64,000 nt of DNA from NCBI RefSeq assembly GCF_003259895.1, contig NZ_QLME01000012.1, positions 1 through 64,000 on the forward strand, read 5' to 3'. How positions within the stretch are numbered: position 1 is the stretch's first letter; the number at the start of each line of letters is the position of its first letter. The DNA is from Halanaerobium saccharolyticum. GTDB lineage: Bacteria > Bacillota > Halanaerobiia > Halanaerobiales > Halanaerobiaceae. Positions 1-9,082 of this stretch are shown here, one piece after another. The translations under genes and the position numbers were made by a program. The notes beneath the pieces were generated by a model. It made no database searches. It was not told where the DNA came from and saw only the letters and a program-made list of their open reading frames with translations.

Positions 1-184
1 GATTCTATTTTTTTATTCAAAAAAATTTGAACTAGATTTACTGTTTAAAGACTATCATAACTGGATTCGGTATTTTTACTTGCCGAATTCAAGTTTAATA
101 AGGTTGAATTAACTTTATGAATAGTGGTTAAGATAAAAAAATTAAGTTGATGTAATTAATTTTGGTTTGAAGGGAGTTAAAAAG
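1..184. other. gene-free left edge, leader of the aldolase gene
   Basis: No open reading frame with a ribosome binding site is visible. The only structure is a 6-bp inverted repeat, ATTCGG near 65-70 with CCGAAT near 83-88, separated by a loop of about 12 bases, which could be a weak hairpin or operator. The promoter of the aldolase gene presumably lies here, but I see no convincing -35/-10 pair. Confidence 0.4.
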
Positions 185-1048
185 ATGAATTTAAAGCCAA
201 TGAAAGAACTTCTACAGGAAGCACACAAAAAGAATTATGCTGTAGGTGCATTTAATATCAATAATATGGAATTTTTACAGGCTTTTGTTGCTGGTGCAGA
301 AAAAATGAATGCCCCTTTAATATTACAGGTAAGTGAAAGAATTATTCCTTACATAGGTCTGGATAATGTGAGCAAAATGACAGAAGCAATTATTAAAGAT
401 GTATCGATTCCAGTGGCTCTGCATTTAGATCATGGAAGTAAATTCACTACTATTATGGAGGCAATTAAAGTTGGATTTTCTTCTGTAATGATTGATGCTT
501 CAACAAAAGAATTTAAGGAAAACATAAAACTAACTAAAAAAGTTGTAGAAGCAGCTCACAGTGTTGGAGTAAGTGTAGAGGCAGAACTTGGTACAATTGC
601 TGGTACTGAAGATGGTCATACCATTGAGGAAAAAAATGCTATGTATACAAATCCTGATAAAGCAAAAGAATTTGTAGAGAAAACAGGTGTTGATGCTCTT
701 GCAGTTGCAGTTGGTACAGCTCATGGAGTTTATAAGGGAAAGCCTGAATTAGATTTTGAACGACTTGAGAAAATAAAAAAGTTACTGGATATGCCTCTTG
801 TTCTACATGGAGCTTCTGGGGTTTCTGATCAGGATTTAATGACAGCTGTTAAATGTGGTGTAAATAAAGTTAATTTTAATACTGATTTTCAGCAGGCATT
901 CACTAAAAGAGTTAAAGAAATTTTGGCAGCAGACCCGGAAGTTTATGATGTTCATACTTATTGTGGACCGGGTAGAGATGCAGTAATTGAAAAAGTAAAA
1001 GAAAAAATAAGAATACTGGGTAGTTTTAATAAAAGTTATCTAAAATAA
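185..1048 (+). CDS. fba: class II fructose-bisphosphate aldolase (FbaA/GatY/KbaY family)
   Basis: A zinc-dependent class II aldolase that would interconvert fructose-1,6-bisphosphate with dihydroxyacetone phosphate and glyceraldehyde-3-phosphate in the cytoplasm. The family's metal-binding landmarks are present in order: HLDHG, EAELGT, GTAHGVY and LHGASG, followed by NFNTD, which normally contacts substrate phosphate. The length (about 287 residues) is normal. The frame stays open to a TTG at 167, but AAGGGAG at 170-176 is spaced for the ATG at 185, so I use that start. It stands alone: the next gene is on the other strand and belongs to a different locus. The tagatose-bisphosphate aldolases GatY/KbaY share all these motifs, so with the galactose genes nearby a tagatose-bisphosphate role cannot be excluded. 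Confidence 0.9.
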   Translation: MNLKPMKELLQEAHKKNYAVGAFNINNMEFLQAFVAGAEKMNAPLILQVSERIIPYIGLDNVSKMTEAIIKDVSIPVALHLDHGSKFTTIMEAIKVGFSSVMIDASTKEFKENIKLTKKVVEAAHSVGVSVEAELGTIAGTEDGHTIEEKNAMYTNPDKAKEFVEKTGVDALAVAVGTAHGVYKGKPELDFERLEKIKKLLDMPLVLHGASGVSDQDLMTAVKCGVNKVNFNTDFQQAFTKRVKEILAADPEVYDVHTYCGPGRDAVIEKVKEKIRILGSFNKSYLK

Positions 1049-1162
1049 TGAATTTAAGTATTTAATTTTTAGAGAATATAATCCAAAAATTATGTTTTTA
1101 AGTTTAAAGTATTATGTAAAGAAAACAATTTTAAGATAGTTATGGTAACAGTGCAGCAGCAG

Positions 1163-2737
1163 TTAAAAATTATTTTGTCGATATTCTACGGGTGAATAGC
1201 CAGTGTGCTTTTTAAATACCTGGCTAAAATAATTTGAACTTTTATAACCAATCTTTTCTGATATTTCATAAATCTTCAGTTGAGAATTTAGCAACAGTTC
1301 TTTAGCTTTTTTTATTCGAATTTCAGTTAAATAATTAAGAATTGTTTTATCCATTCTTTCTTTAAAAATATTGGCCAAATAATTTGGAGAAAGGTATACA
1401 TGATCTGCAATTTCGTCTAAAGATAAGTCATTATAATAATTATTGTCGATATAATCACAAACACTTTTAATATAATTTTCTTTTTCAATTTTTTTTCTGC
1501 TGCTCACACTTTCGCTAATTTGCTCAATAAATTTCATTATATAATTTTCTAATTCATTTAAATTATTGCAGTTTTGAATTTTATTTTCAAGTTCTAAAAT
1601 CTCTAAATGATAGTTCCATTCAACAGCCATTTTAGAAAGACTATATATTAGTTGAAGACAGGACCTTTTTAGAAAATCAGGATTTTTTTTATCCAAATTG
1701 TCATGAAATAAGAAGAATTTTTTTGTTTTTTGGTTTATATTCGAAGAATCCCCAATTTTTAAGGCAGTAATAATTTCTTCTTCAATCTTAAAAGGATAAT
1801 TTAATTTCTTGTCTTTTTGGGGATTAAAATCTTTAAATAAATAAACTTCACCTGCTCCATAAAAAATTTGATATTCTAAAGCTTCTAGAGCTTCTTTATA
1901 TGAACTAGAGATTTGCTCAGGGTCCTGATACAAATTACCTATCCCAATAGTTAGTTTTCTGTTGAAAATTTTCATTGAATAGATGATAATCCTCTTTGCA
2001 GCTTGAACTAATTCTCTATTCACAGCTGCTGAAGTTTTACTCTGATCATAATTTAAGATAATAATATATTTATCCGGATAACTATCAATAATTTCTTTTT
2101 TATATTCCTTTAATAGCTCATTTTTTAGAGTATCTTTAATTCCTAATCTTTCAATAGCTTTAATTTTACATTTAAATTCAATTGCAATTACTACAAAGTT
2201 ATTATCATTTAGATTGAAATCCAGATAGTTATTTTCTGTTTTCATTTTTTGAAAACTTAAGCGTTTTGCCAGAAGATAATCTAAAAACCTTTCTTTAATC
2301 ATTGGCTTGAATTGCTCTAATTGTTCTTGATAAACTTTGTAATTTTTTCTTTGTTCTCTCTCTTTTTTTATTTTTTCGGTTAGTTTAGTTAGTATTTCAC
2401 TAAGTTTATCAAATTGAATAGGTTTTAATAGATAATCGAAAGCTTTATTTCTAATAGCTTTTTGTACATAATCAAAATCATCATAACCACTTAAGATAAT
2501 TGATTTAACATGGGGAATGATTTTCTGAGCTTCCTTAATTAATTTGAGCCCATCAATTCTTGCCATATAAATATCAGTTATGATTATATCAACCGGATGT
2601 TTTTGAATTAATTCTAGAGCTATATCTCCATCTTCAGCTTCTGCAATAACCTGAATATTATATTTTTCCCAGTCGACACTCATTTTTAGAGCTTTTCTAA
2701 CTCTTTTTTCGTCATCAACAATTATTAGATTATACAT
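1163..2737 (-). CDS. AraC-type response regulator (YesN family)
   Basis: Output half of a YesM/YesN two-component system. The N-terminal receiver domain (residues 1-120) has the acidic pair VDDE at 7-10, phospho-acceptor Asp55 in IITDIYM, and the switch lysine in LLKPIQF. A middle region of about 290 residues without a familiar motif leads to a C-terminal AraC double helix-turn-helix (about 425-524) containing IRIKKAKELL and YFSQVFKKHTGYSP. It starts at the ATG at 2735-2737, one base from the stop of the kinase gene, and its ribosome binding site (AAAGGAG) lies inside the kinase's last codons, so the two are translationally coupled. Family members usually activate a neighbouring sugar importer; the divergent opp operon at 4817 is the obvious target. 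Confidence 0.93.
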   Translation of the reverse strand: MYNLIIVDDEKRVRKALKMSVDWEKYNIQVIAEAEDGDIALELIQKHPVDIIITDIYMARIDGLKLIKEAQKIIPHVKSIILSGYDDFDYVQKAIRNKAFDYLLKPIQFDKLSEILTKLTEKIKKEREQRKNYKVYQEQLEQFKPMIKERFLDYLLAKRLSFQKMKTENNYLDFNLNDNNFVVIAIEFKCKIKAIERLGIKDTLKNELLKEYKKEIIDSYPDKYIIILNYDQSKTSAAVNRELVQAAKRIIIYSMKIFNRKLTIGIGNLYQDPEQISSSYKEALEALEYQIFYGAGEVYLFKDFNPQKDKKLNYPFKIEEEIITALKIGDSSNINQKTKKFFLFHDNLDKKNPDFLKRSCLQLIYSLSKMAVEWNYHLEILELENKIQNCNNLNELENYIMKFIEQISESVSSRKKIEKENYIKSVCDYIDNNYYNDLSLDEIADHVYLSPNYLANIFKERMDKTILNYLTEIRIKKAKELLLNSQLKIYEISEKIGYKSSNYFSQVFKKHTGYSPVEYRQNNF

Positions 2738-2738
2738 T

Positions 2739-4553
2739 TTAATTAACTCCTTTTTCAGTAATTGGTAAAGTGATTGTTACAATTGCTCCTCCGGTTTTTT
2801 GGGAATTATAAATTATAAGCCCATAATCTTTACCGTGATATAATTCGATTCTGCGTCTAACATTATTTAATCCATAGCCATTTTTGCTATTTCTGGTATT
2901 AAATTTTTTAATGAATTCATTTCTAAAACCACTTCCGTCATCTATTATCTGGAGAATTATTTTATTATTATCTTTAAAAGCTTTTATTAAGATATGTCCC
3001 TTTGATTTGTTAAATTTAAATCCATGTTTAAGTGAGTTTTCTATTAGAGGTTGAAGAATTATTTTAACACATCTATAATTATAGATGTTTTCATCTATTT
3101 CAAAACTATATTCAAATTTATCTGGAAATCTTAACTTTTGAATATTAATATAATTTTTAACATGATTAATTTCTTCTTTAATTGTATAGCATTCCTTACC
3201 TTTATTAAGGCCAAGCCTGAAAAATTGAGATAAAGAAATACACATTTCTGCAATCTCGTCATATTCACCAGTTTTTGTCATTAAAGAGATTGAATCCAGA
3301 GTATTATAAAGAAAATGGGGGTTAATCTGCTGCTGGAGAGCAGATAACTCAAGTTTTCTTATTTCTTCCTGATCTTCTTTTACTTTTCTCATTAATTTTT
3401 TAAGTTCAGCAATCATATTATTAAATTCTTTTGTTAGCACACCAATTTCATCATTTGCTTTGATTTCTAATTTTGTATCAAGATTACCATCCTTAATTTC
3501 CTGCATTTTATTTACCAGCTTATTTAATGGATGGAGCTGCCATCTCATTGTTATATAAATGATGAAGAAAGTTAAAATAATAGCTGCTATTAGAATAATA
3601 ATATTGATAGTTCTAATTTTTTCAGCTGGAGCAAAAACATTACTTTTTTCCAGCTCTCCAACTAAATAAAGATTTTTATCAGCAATTTTATCTATAATTA
3701 AAAACTCTTCGTTATAAATATTATTAACAGGGAAAGTATTATTATTAATATTATTTATAATATTTTTATTATAATTAAATGTTGCCAGCTTATCAGAATT
3801 CTGATTGCTAATTATTCTTTTATTTTGATTTAATATTGAAACATTATCTGAATAAGCTCCTATATTAAAGTTGATTTGCTGATTAAACTTATCCAGGGAA
3901 AGGCCAACAACTAAATATCCAATAATATTATCATTATAATTATGAATGGTATTTTTTATTAATAAATAAGGAGAATTATTAAAATACTTGATTGAATTTA
4001 AATCTTTACCCCTGTAATCTTTCTCTGATAATTGAGTTCCTCGTTGTTTATTTGTGAAATTAGGAATGCTTTCTCTATAACTTTCTGCTACCACATAACC
4101 ATTATTAAGAGTAATATAAAAAAAATCAACACTACTAACTGAATTTATTTCTGACCAACTAATGTTAGCAATATACCGTTCCAAATCGCTATTGATAATA
4201 GAATTTATTTTCAGTTGTTCTGAATTAACTTCAGAGATTAGATCTGAGTTATTAAGCAAATTTTGTGTTTTTATTAGCTGTTGGTAACGGAAATTTACAA
4301 TTTCTAAGTATGTTATAACAGAATCATTATTGGTAATTTTATTAGTGTTTTTTTCAATTTCATCAAAAAAATTATTAACTCTAATATTAAATAACGAAAA
4401 TGTTGTCTGTATATTTGAGGTAACTTCATCCCGGATTATATTAGTAGTTAAAAAATAATTAGAAGTACTAACTACTATCATAATTAGTAATAAAATAATT
4501 ATAACTATAATTGTTATTTTCCATCTTAATTTTAAATGATTAATCATTTTCAT
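2739..4553 (-). CDS. sensor histidine kinase (YesM family)
   Basis: Membrane sensor kinase paired with the adjacent YesN-like regulator. A first membrane helix (about 12-34) is followed by a roughly 280-residue extracytoplasmic sensor region rich in Asn, and a second helix (about 318-340). Then come a HAMP linker with the typical DEIGVLTKEFN stretch and a His_kinase domain with QQINPHFLYNT, where His413 is the likely phospho-acceptor. The C-terminal ATPase lobe carries LIENSLKHG and DDGSGF. The architecture and 604-residue length are normal. The extracytoplasmic segment probably senses a glycan or a loaded binding protein, given the divergent opp operon. The gene is first in a two-gene operon. 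Confidence 0.93.
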   Translation of the reverse strand: MKMINHLKLRWKITIIVIIILLLIMIVVSTSNYFLTTNIIRDEVTSNIQTTFSLFNIRVNNFFDEIEKNTNKITNNDSVITYLEIVNFRYQQLIKTQNLLNNSDLISEVNSEQLKINSIINSDLERYIANISWSEINSVSSVDFFYITLNNGYVVAESYRESIPNFTNKQRGTQLSEKDYRGKDLNSIKYFNNSPYLLIKNTIHNYNDNIIGYLVVGLSLDKFNQQINFNIGAYSDNVSILNQNKRIISNQNSDKLATFNYNKNIINNINNNTFPVNNIYNEEFLIIDKIADKNLYLVGELEKSNVFAPAEKIRTINIIILIAAIILTFFIIYITMRWQLHPLNKLVNKMQEIKDGNLDTKLEIKANDEIGVLTKEFNNMIAELKKLMRKVKEDQEEIRKLELSALQQQINPHFLYNTLDSISLMTKTGEYDEIAEMCISLSQFFRLGLNKGKECYTIKEEINHVKNYINIQKLRFPDKFEYSFEIDENIYNYRCVKIILQPLIENSLKHGFKFNKSKGHILIKAFKDNNKIILQIIDDGSGFRNEFIKKFNTRNSKNGYGLNNVRRRIELYHGKDYGLIIYNSQKTGGAIVTITLPITEKGVN

Positions 4554-4816
4554 CCTCCAAATTATTTCTTTGAATTTATAAGAAAATAATATTTTATTAG
4601 TTTGTCTATTAATATTTATTCAAGGAAAAAGACCCTTTCCCTTTTAAATAAGTAAAATATTAATAAAATTAAGTCATTTATATTTACAAATATATTATTT
4701 ATTTTTTAGAATATTAAGATATATAACTTTTCATAAGAATTTGATATTTACCACAACATTTTTAATTGTTAGAATTATTAGTGTAATAACAATATTAGAA
4801 AAAAGGGGTGAATCGA
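4554..4816. promoter_or_regulatory. divergent control region of the yesMN-like pair and the opp operon
   Basis: AT-rich spacer between divergent operons. A short imperfect inverted repeat (AAGGAAA at about 4622-4628 against TTTCCCTT) sits near the middle. On the minus strand TTGAAT, 18 bases and TAATAA form a plausible kinase promoter. I could not find a good -35/-10 pair for the plus-strand permease gene, which would suit a promoter that depends on the YesN-like activator. Confidence 0.4.
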
Positions 4817-5800
4817 TTGTCATCATTTATTATTAGGAGATTAATTTATATGGTTCCAACCATTCTGGTCTTATCTATTGTTGTTTTTGTTATTATTCAA
4901 CTGCCACCAGGTGACTGGCTAACTTCTTACGTTGCTGGTATGAGAGCTGCTGGAGACGAGGTATCTCCAGAAAGAATAGACATTTTAAGAGAAAGGTATG
5001 GATTTGATCAGCCAATGCATGTTAAGTATTTTAAGTGGATTACTGGAATATTCCGGGGAGATTTTGGATTTTCTTTTAGCTGGAATAAGCCTGTAGGCGA
5101 GTTAATTTGGAGTAGGATGGGACTTACTTTGCTGGTTTCTATTAGTACTTTAATTTTCACCTGGATAGTTTCTTTTGCTATCGGTCTCTATTCGGCAACT
5201 CATCAATACTCAATAGGAGATTATCTAGCTACTTTTATAGGTTTCATTGGTCTGGCAACTCCCAATTTTATGCTTGCTTTAATTTTGATGTATTTAAGTT
5301 TTGAATTTTTTGGCTATAGTATTTCCGGGCTGTTTTCATATGAGTATGCAAATGCTCCCTGGAGTATTGCTAAATTAATTGACTTATTAAAACATCTCTG
5401 GATTCCAATTATAGTTAGTGGAACGGCAGGTACAGCCGGTTTGATTAGAATATTGAGAGCGAATTTACTGGATGAACTTGGTAAACCATATGTAGTTACA
5501 GCTAAAACTAAAGGAGTTTCAAATCTAAAGATTTTATTTAAATATCCTGTTCGAATTGCACTAATTCCATTTATCAGTACTGTGGGCTGGACCTTTGCTT
5601 CTTTAATCTCGGGAAGTGTTATTACAGCAATTGTTCTTAACTTACCGACAGCAGGTCCAATGTTACTGCAGGCTTTAAAAACTCAGGATATGTATTTAGC
5701 TGGAAGCTTTATTTTCTTTTTAAGTATCTTAACTGTTATTGGAACTTTAGTATCAGATATTTTATTAGCTATAGTTGATCCACGGATTCGTTATAAATAA
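4817..5800 (+). CDS. ABC transporter permease, DppB/OppB family
   Basis: First membrane subunit of an Opp-type (family 5) importer. It begins with the family's N-terminal helix (FIIRRLIYMVPTILVLS), keeps the LPPGDW motif and ends with the characteristic VDPRIRYK tail. About six membrane helices are visible. The frame is open from a GTG at 4808, but that codon sits inside the AAAGGGG ribosome binding site, so the TTG at 4817 is the better start. It leads an operon of two permeases, two ATPases and a binding protein, followed by a GH38 alpha-mannosidase and other carbohydrate genes. An oligosaccharide is therefore a more likely cargo than a peptide. Confidence 0.9.
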   Translation: MSSFIIRRLIYMVPTILVLSIVVFVIIQLPPGDWLTSYVAGMRAAGDEVSPERIDILRERYGFDQPMHVKYFKWITGIFRGDFGFSFSWNKPVGELIWSRMGLTLLVSISTLIFTWIVSFAIGLYSATHQYSIGDYLATFIGFIGLATPNFMLALILMYLSFEFFGYSISGLFSYEYANAPWSIAKLIDLLKHLWIPIIVSGTAGTAGLIRILRANLLDELGKPYVVTAKTKGVSNLKILFKYPVRIALIPFISTVGWTFASLISGSVITAIVLNLPTAGPMLLQALKTQDMYLAGSFIFFLSILTVIGTLVSDILLAIVDPRIRYK

Positions 5801-5821
5801 GCTGGAGAAGGAGGGAAAGAA

Positions 5822-6943
5822 TTGGAAGAAAAAAAAGCAGTAGTAAATGGAGAATTATTAGAAGACGAAGAAATATATATGTCTTCACAATGGGAACTAG
5901 TCTGGAAAAGATTCAAAAAACATAGATTGGCTATGATTGCTGTTGGAGTACTGGCAGTAATATATATCCTTTCAATTTTTTGTGGTTTCTTTTCTCCCTA
6001 TGATCCTCATAACTATGATAAAGGTTATATGAATGCACCACCACAGAGAGCGCGCTTTTTTGATGAGGGAGAATTTAATTTAAGACCATTTGTTTATGGA
6101 TATCAATCTACTCGTGACCCTGAAACATTTCGCGAAACTTTTACAATTGATAAAAGTAAAAAGTATCCAATCTACTTTTTTTATCGAGGAGATACATATA
6201 AATTCTTGGGTTTTTTCGAAACTGATATACATTTATTTGGAGTTAAGGAAGGTAAAATATTTTTAATGGGGGCCGACCCCATGGGCAGGGATCTATTTTC
6301 TAGAATTTTATATGGAGCTAGAATTTCAACTTCTATCGGTTTTGTTGGAGTTTTCTTAAGCTTTACTTTAGGTATTACTCTTGGCGGTATTTCTGGTTAT
6401 TATGGTGGTTGGATAGATATGTTAATTCAGAGAACCATTGAATTTTTGAAAAGTATTCCAGATATTCCGCTCTGGATGGGTCTGGGAGCGGCATTACCAT
6501 CTGACTGGGGTGTAATTCAGGTTTATTTTGCCATTACTCTTATTTTATCTTTAAAAGGCTGGACCGGGATGGCAAGAGAAGTGCGAAGTAAATTTATGTC
6601 ATTAAAAGAAGAGGATTTTGTTATGTCAGCTGAATTAATTGGAGCAAGCAAATTCAGGATTATTCTTCATCATATGCTACCTTCATTTCTAAGCCACATA
6701 ATTGCAAGTTTGTCTTTAGCAATTCCAAGAATGATCTTAGGAGAAACTTCCTTAAGTTTCTTAGGATTGGGAATTAGACCACCTGCAATAAGTTGGGGAT
6801 CTTTGTTACAGAGTGCTCAAAAGGTGAGAGTTATTTCGATGGCGCCGTGGCTGCTGCTTCCTGGAATTTTTGTAATTATTACTGTACTTGCCTTTAATTT
6901 TCTTGGTGATGGGCTTAGAGATGCAGCTGATCCTTATTCCTGA
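5822..6943 (+). CDS. ABC transporter permease, DppC/OppC family
   Basis: Second membrane subunit of the importer. An N-terminal cytoplasmic stretch leads into a first helix near residues 38-58, followed by a large extracytoplasmic insertion (to about residue 150) and then the OppC core. The GADPMGRDLFSRILYG segment is the OppC hallmark, and DGLRDAADP closes the protein. At 373 residues it is longer than most OppC proteins (about 300) because of the insertion after helix 1, which could contact the large binding protein. It starts with TTG at 5822 behind GAAGGAGGG and follows the first permease by 21 bases. Confidence 0.9.
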   Translation: MEEKKAVVNGELLEDEEIYMSSQWELVWKRFKKHRLAMIAVGVLAVIYILSIFCGFFSPYDPHNYDKGYMNAPPQRARFFDEGEFNLRPFVYGYQSTRDPETFRETFTIDKSKKYPIYFFYRGDTYKFLGFFETDIHLFGVKEGKIFLMGADPMGRDLFSRILYGARISTSIGFVGVFLSFTLGITLGGISGYYGGWIDMLIQRTIEFLKSIPDIPLWMGLGAALPSDWGVIQVYFAITLILSLKGWTGMAREVRSKFMSLKEEDFVMSAELIGASKFRIILHHMLPSFLSHIIASLSLAIPRMILGETSLSFLGLGIRPPAISWGSLLQSAQKVRVISMAPWLLLPGIFVIITVLAFNFLGDGLRDAADPYS

Positions 6944-6976
6944 TAAATATTTATTAAGAGAGTGGGTGGTGATAGT

Positions 6977-7978
6977 TTGAGTAAATTATTAGAAGTAAAA
7001 AATTTAACTGTGAATTTTAATACAGCAGAAGGTATAGTTCGTGCTGTCCGTGGTGTTGATTTTGAAGTTGATAAAAACCAGGTGCTGGGTATAGTTGGAG
7101 AAAGTGGATGTGGTAAAAGTGTTACTGCAAGAGCTGTTTTAAATGTTCTTGCTAGTAACTCAGAAATCATGAATGGTGAGGTAATTTATCATAAAAATAA
7201 TGAAAAAATAGATTTATTAAAACTGGACAAAGATGGTAAAGAAATTAGAAAGATTAGAGGTAAAGAAATTTCTATGATTTTTCAGGAACCTATGACCTCT
7301 TTTTCTCCTGTGCATACTGTAGGAAATCAGATTATGGAGGCTATTTTATTACATACAGGGCTGGATAAAAAAGAAGCAAGACAACGAGCAATTTCCATCT
7401 TGGAAGAGGTTGGTATTCCAGAAGCACAGAGTAGAATTGATGATTATCCCTATCAGTTGAGTGGTGGCATGCGACAGAGAGCAATGATTGCAATGGCTCT
7501 TTCTTGTGAACCAAGTTTACTATTGGCAGATGAGCCGACAACTGCCTTAGATGTTACAATTCAGGCACAAATACTTGATCTGATGCGGGATATGAAAGAA
7601 GAATTTGGAATGTCAATAATAATTATTACTCATGACATTGGAGTAATTGCAGAAATAGCTGATCAGGTTGCAGTAATGTATTTAGGTAGAGTGGTGGAAG
7701 AGGCTTCAGTAGATGATATTTTCTATGATCCCAAACATCCTTATACTAGAGCCCTTTTAAAATCAATTCCTAAAATAACTAAGAAAGATCAAAAAGAAAA
7801 ATTACTTTCAATTGAAGGGACTGTACCTGATGCTTATAATATCCCGAGTGGATGTACTTTTCATAATCGCTGTGAAGAATACATGGCAGGTAGATGCGAT
7901 AAAATCCAGCCTGAGTTAATTGAAATCTCACCTTCCCATAAGGTTGCCTGTTTACTATATGAAAAAGAGGGTGATTAA
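6977..7978 (+). CDS. oligosaccharide/oligopeptide ABC transporter ATPase (OppD/DppD family)
   Basis: First of two ATPase subunits. It has an intact Walker A (GESGCGKS), Q-loop (FQEPMTSF), signature (LSGGMRQR), Walker B (LLLADEPT) and H-loop (ITHD). The C-terminal extension typical of Opp ATPases carries the cysteine cluster CTFHNRC...C...C, which in relatives can hold an iron-sulfur cluster. I place the start at TTG 6977, which follows GGGTGGTGAT at 6964-6973, rather than at the GTG at 6962. The next gene begins one base after this stop, so the two ATPases are coupled and very likely form a heterodimer. Confidence 0.92.
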   Translation: MSKLLEVKNLTVNFNTAEGIVRAVRGVDFEVDKNQVLGIVGESGCGKSVTARAVLNVLASNSEIMNGEVIYHKNNEKIDLLKLDKDGKEIRKIRGKEISMIFQEPMTSFSPVHTVGNQIMEAILLHTGLDKKEARQRAISILEEVGIPEAQSRIDDYPYQLSGGMRQRAMIAMALSCEPSLLLADEPTTALDVTIQAQILDLMRDMKEEFGMSIIIITHDIGVIAEIADQVAVMYLGRVVEEASVDDIFYDPKHPYTRALLKSIPKITKKDQKEKLLSIEGTVPDAYNIPSGCTFHNRCEEYMAGRCDKIQPELIEISPSHKVACLLYEKEGD

Positions 7979-7979
7979 A

Positions 7980-9002
7980 GTGAAAAGAAAAAAAATATTG
8001 AAAATAAAAAAGCTAAAAAAATATTTTCCTATAGAAAAAGGTTTTTTTAAGAAAACAGTTGCTCAGGTTAAGGCCGTAAATAATGTTAATCTTGATATAT
8101 ATGAAGGAGAAACTTTAGGATTAGTTGGAGAAAGCGGCTGTGGTAAGACAACATTTGGTAGAACAATTTTGCGCGCTATTGAACCAACAGCTGGTGAAAT
8201 TGAATTTTTAAAAGATGGTGAATATGTAGATATCATAAAAGCTGATAAACAGCAGTTAAAAAAGTTGAGACGAGATATGCAGCTTATTTTTCAGGATCCA
8301 TATTCCTCACTTAATCCAAGAATGACTGTTAAAGATTTAGTGGGGGAACCACTGGTGGTAAATAAATTAGCATCTGGTCAGGAACTTCAGGATAGGATTA
8401 TTGATTTGCTGCGAAAAGTTGATTTAAGACCTGAATATATGGATCGATATCCACATGCATTTAGTGGGGGACAGAGACAGAGAATAGGAATTGCCAGGGT
8501 TTTATCTTTAAATCCTCGTTTTATAGTAGCAGATGAAGCAGTTTCTGCTCTTGATGTTTCTATTCAGGCCCAGATCATTAATCTACTGGAAGAACTTCAG
8601 CAGGAATTTAATTTAACTTATTTATTTATTGCTCATGACTTAAGTGTAGTTAAACATATCTGTGATAGAATTGCAGTAATGTATCTAGGTAGGGTTGTTG
8701 AAGTTGCAGAAAGTGATGAGCTATTTATGAATACTCTGCATCCATATACAGAGGCACTTTTATCGGCAGTACCGATTACTGATCCTAGAGCTCAAGGAAA
8801 AAAAATTAAATTGGAAGGTGAAGTGCCCAGTCCAATTAACATTCCCAGTGGGTGCAATTTCTATAACCGCTGTAATTATGCGGAAAAAAAATGTGAAAAA
8901 GAAGAGCCAGAATTGAAGAATTTAGGAAGTGAAGAAAATGAACATTATGTAGCCTGTCATTTTGCTTCTCAGCTTGATCTGAGAGAAGCTTTTGATTATT
9001 AA
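7980..9002 (+). CDS. oligosaccharide/oligopeptide ABC transporter ATPase (OppF/DppF family)
   Basis: Second ATPase subunit. Walker A (GESGCGKT), Q-loop (FQDPYSSLNPRM), signature (FSGGQRQR), Walker B (FIVADEAVSALD) and H-loop (IAHD) are all present. The signature starts with Phe instead of Leu, which is common in OppF. The C-terminal CNFYNRC cysteine cluster is kept. The frame is open upstream to 7920, overlapping the previous gene, but GTG 7980 sits behind GAGGGTGATT and gives the usual OppF N-terminus. It belongs to the operon 4817-17265. Confidence 0.92.
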   Translation: MKRKKILKIKKLKKYFPIEKGFFKKTVAQVKAVNNVNLDIYEGETLGLVGESGCGKTTFGRTILRAIEPTAGEIEFLKDGEYVDIIKADKQQLKKLRRDMQLIFQDPYSSLNPRMTVKDLVGEPLVVNKLASGQELQDRIIDLLRKVDLRPEYMDRYPHAFSGGQRQRIGIARVLSLNPRFIVADEAVSALDVSIQAQIINLLEELQQEFNLTYLFIAHDLSVVKHICDRIAVMYLGRVVEVAESDELFMNTLHPYTEALLSAVPITDPRAQGKKIKLEGEVPSPINIPSGCNFYNRCNYAEKKCEKEEPELKNLGSEENEHYVACHFASQLDLREAFDY

Positions 9003-9027
9003 ATTAAATTACTGTTAAGAAAGGAGG

Positions 9028-9069
9028 ATGGATAGTTACCTTAGTTCGTTTATTACTAAAAATTATTAA
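9028..9069 (+). other. 13-codon mini-ORF behind an unused strong ribosome binding site
   Basis: AAAGGAGG at 9020-9027 is followed at once by ATG at 9028, opening a 13-codon frame (MDSYLSSFITKNY) that stops 13 bases before the binding-protein gene. The spacing is too tight for efficient initiation, so this may be a remnant or a ribosome standby site instead of a peptide gene. Confidence 0.2.
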
Positions 9070-9082
9070 GGGGGATATATTA

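Noticed and set aside
65-88. Inverted repeat ATTCGG/CCGAAT before the aldolase gene as a terminator
   Set aside because: The stem is only six pairs, the loop is about 12 bases and no T tract follows.
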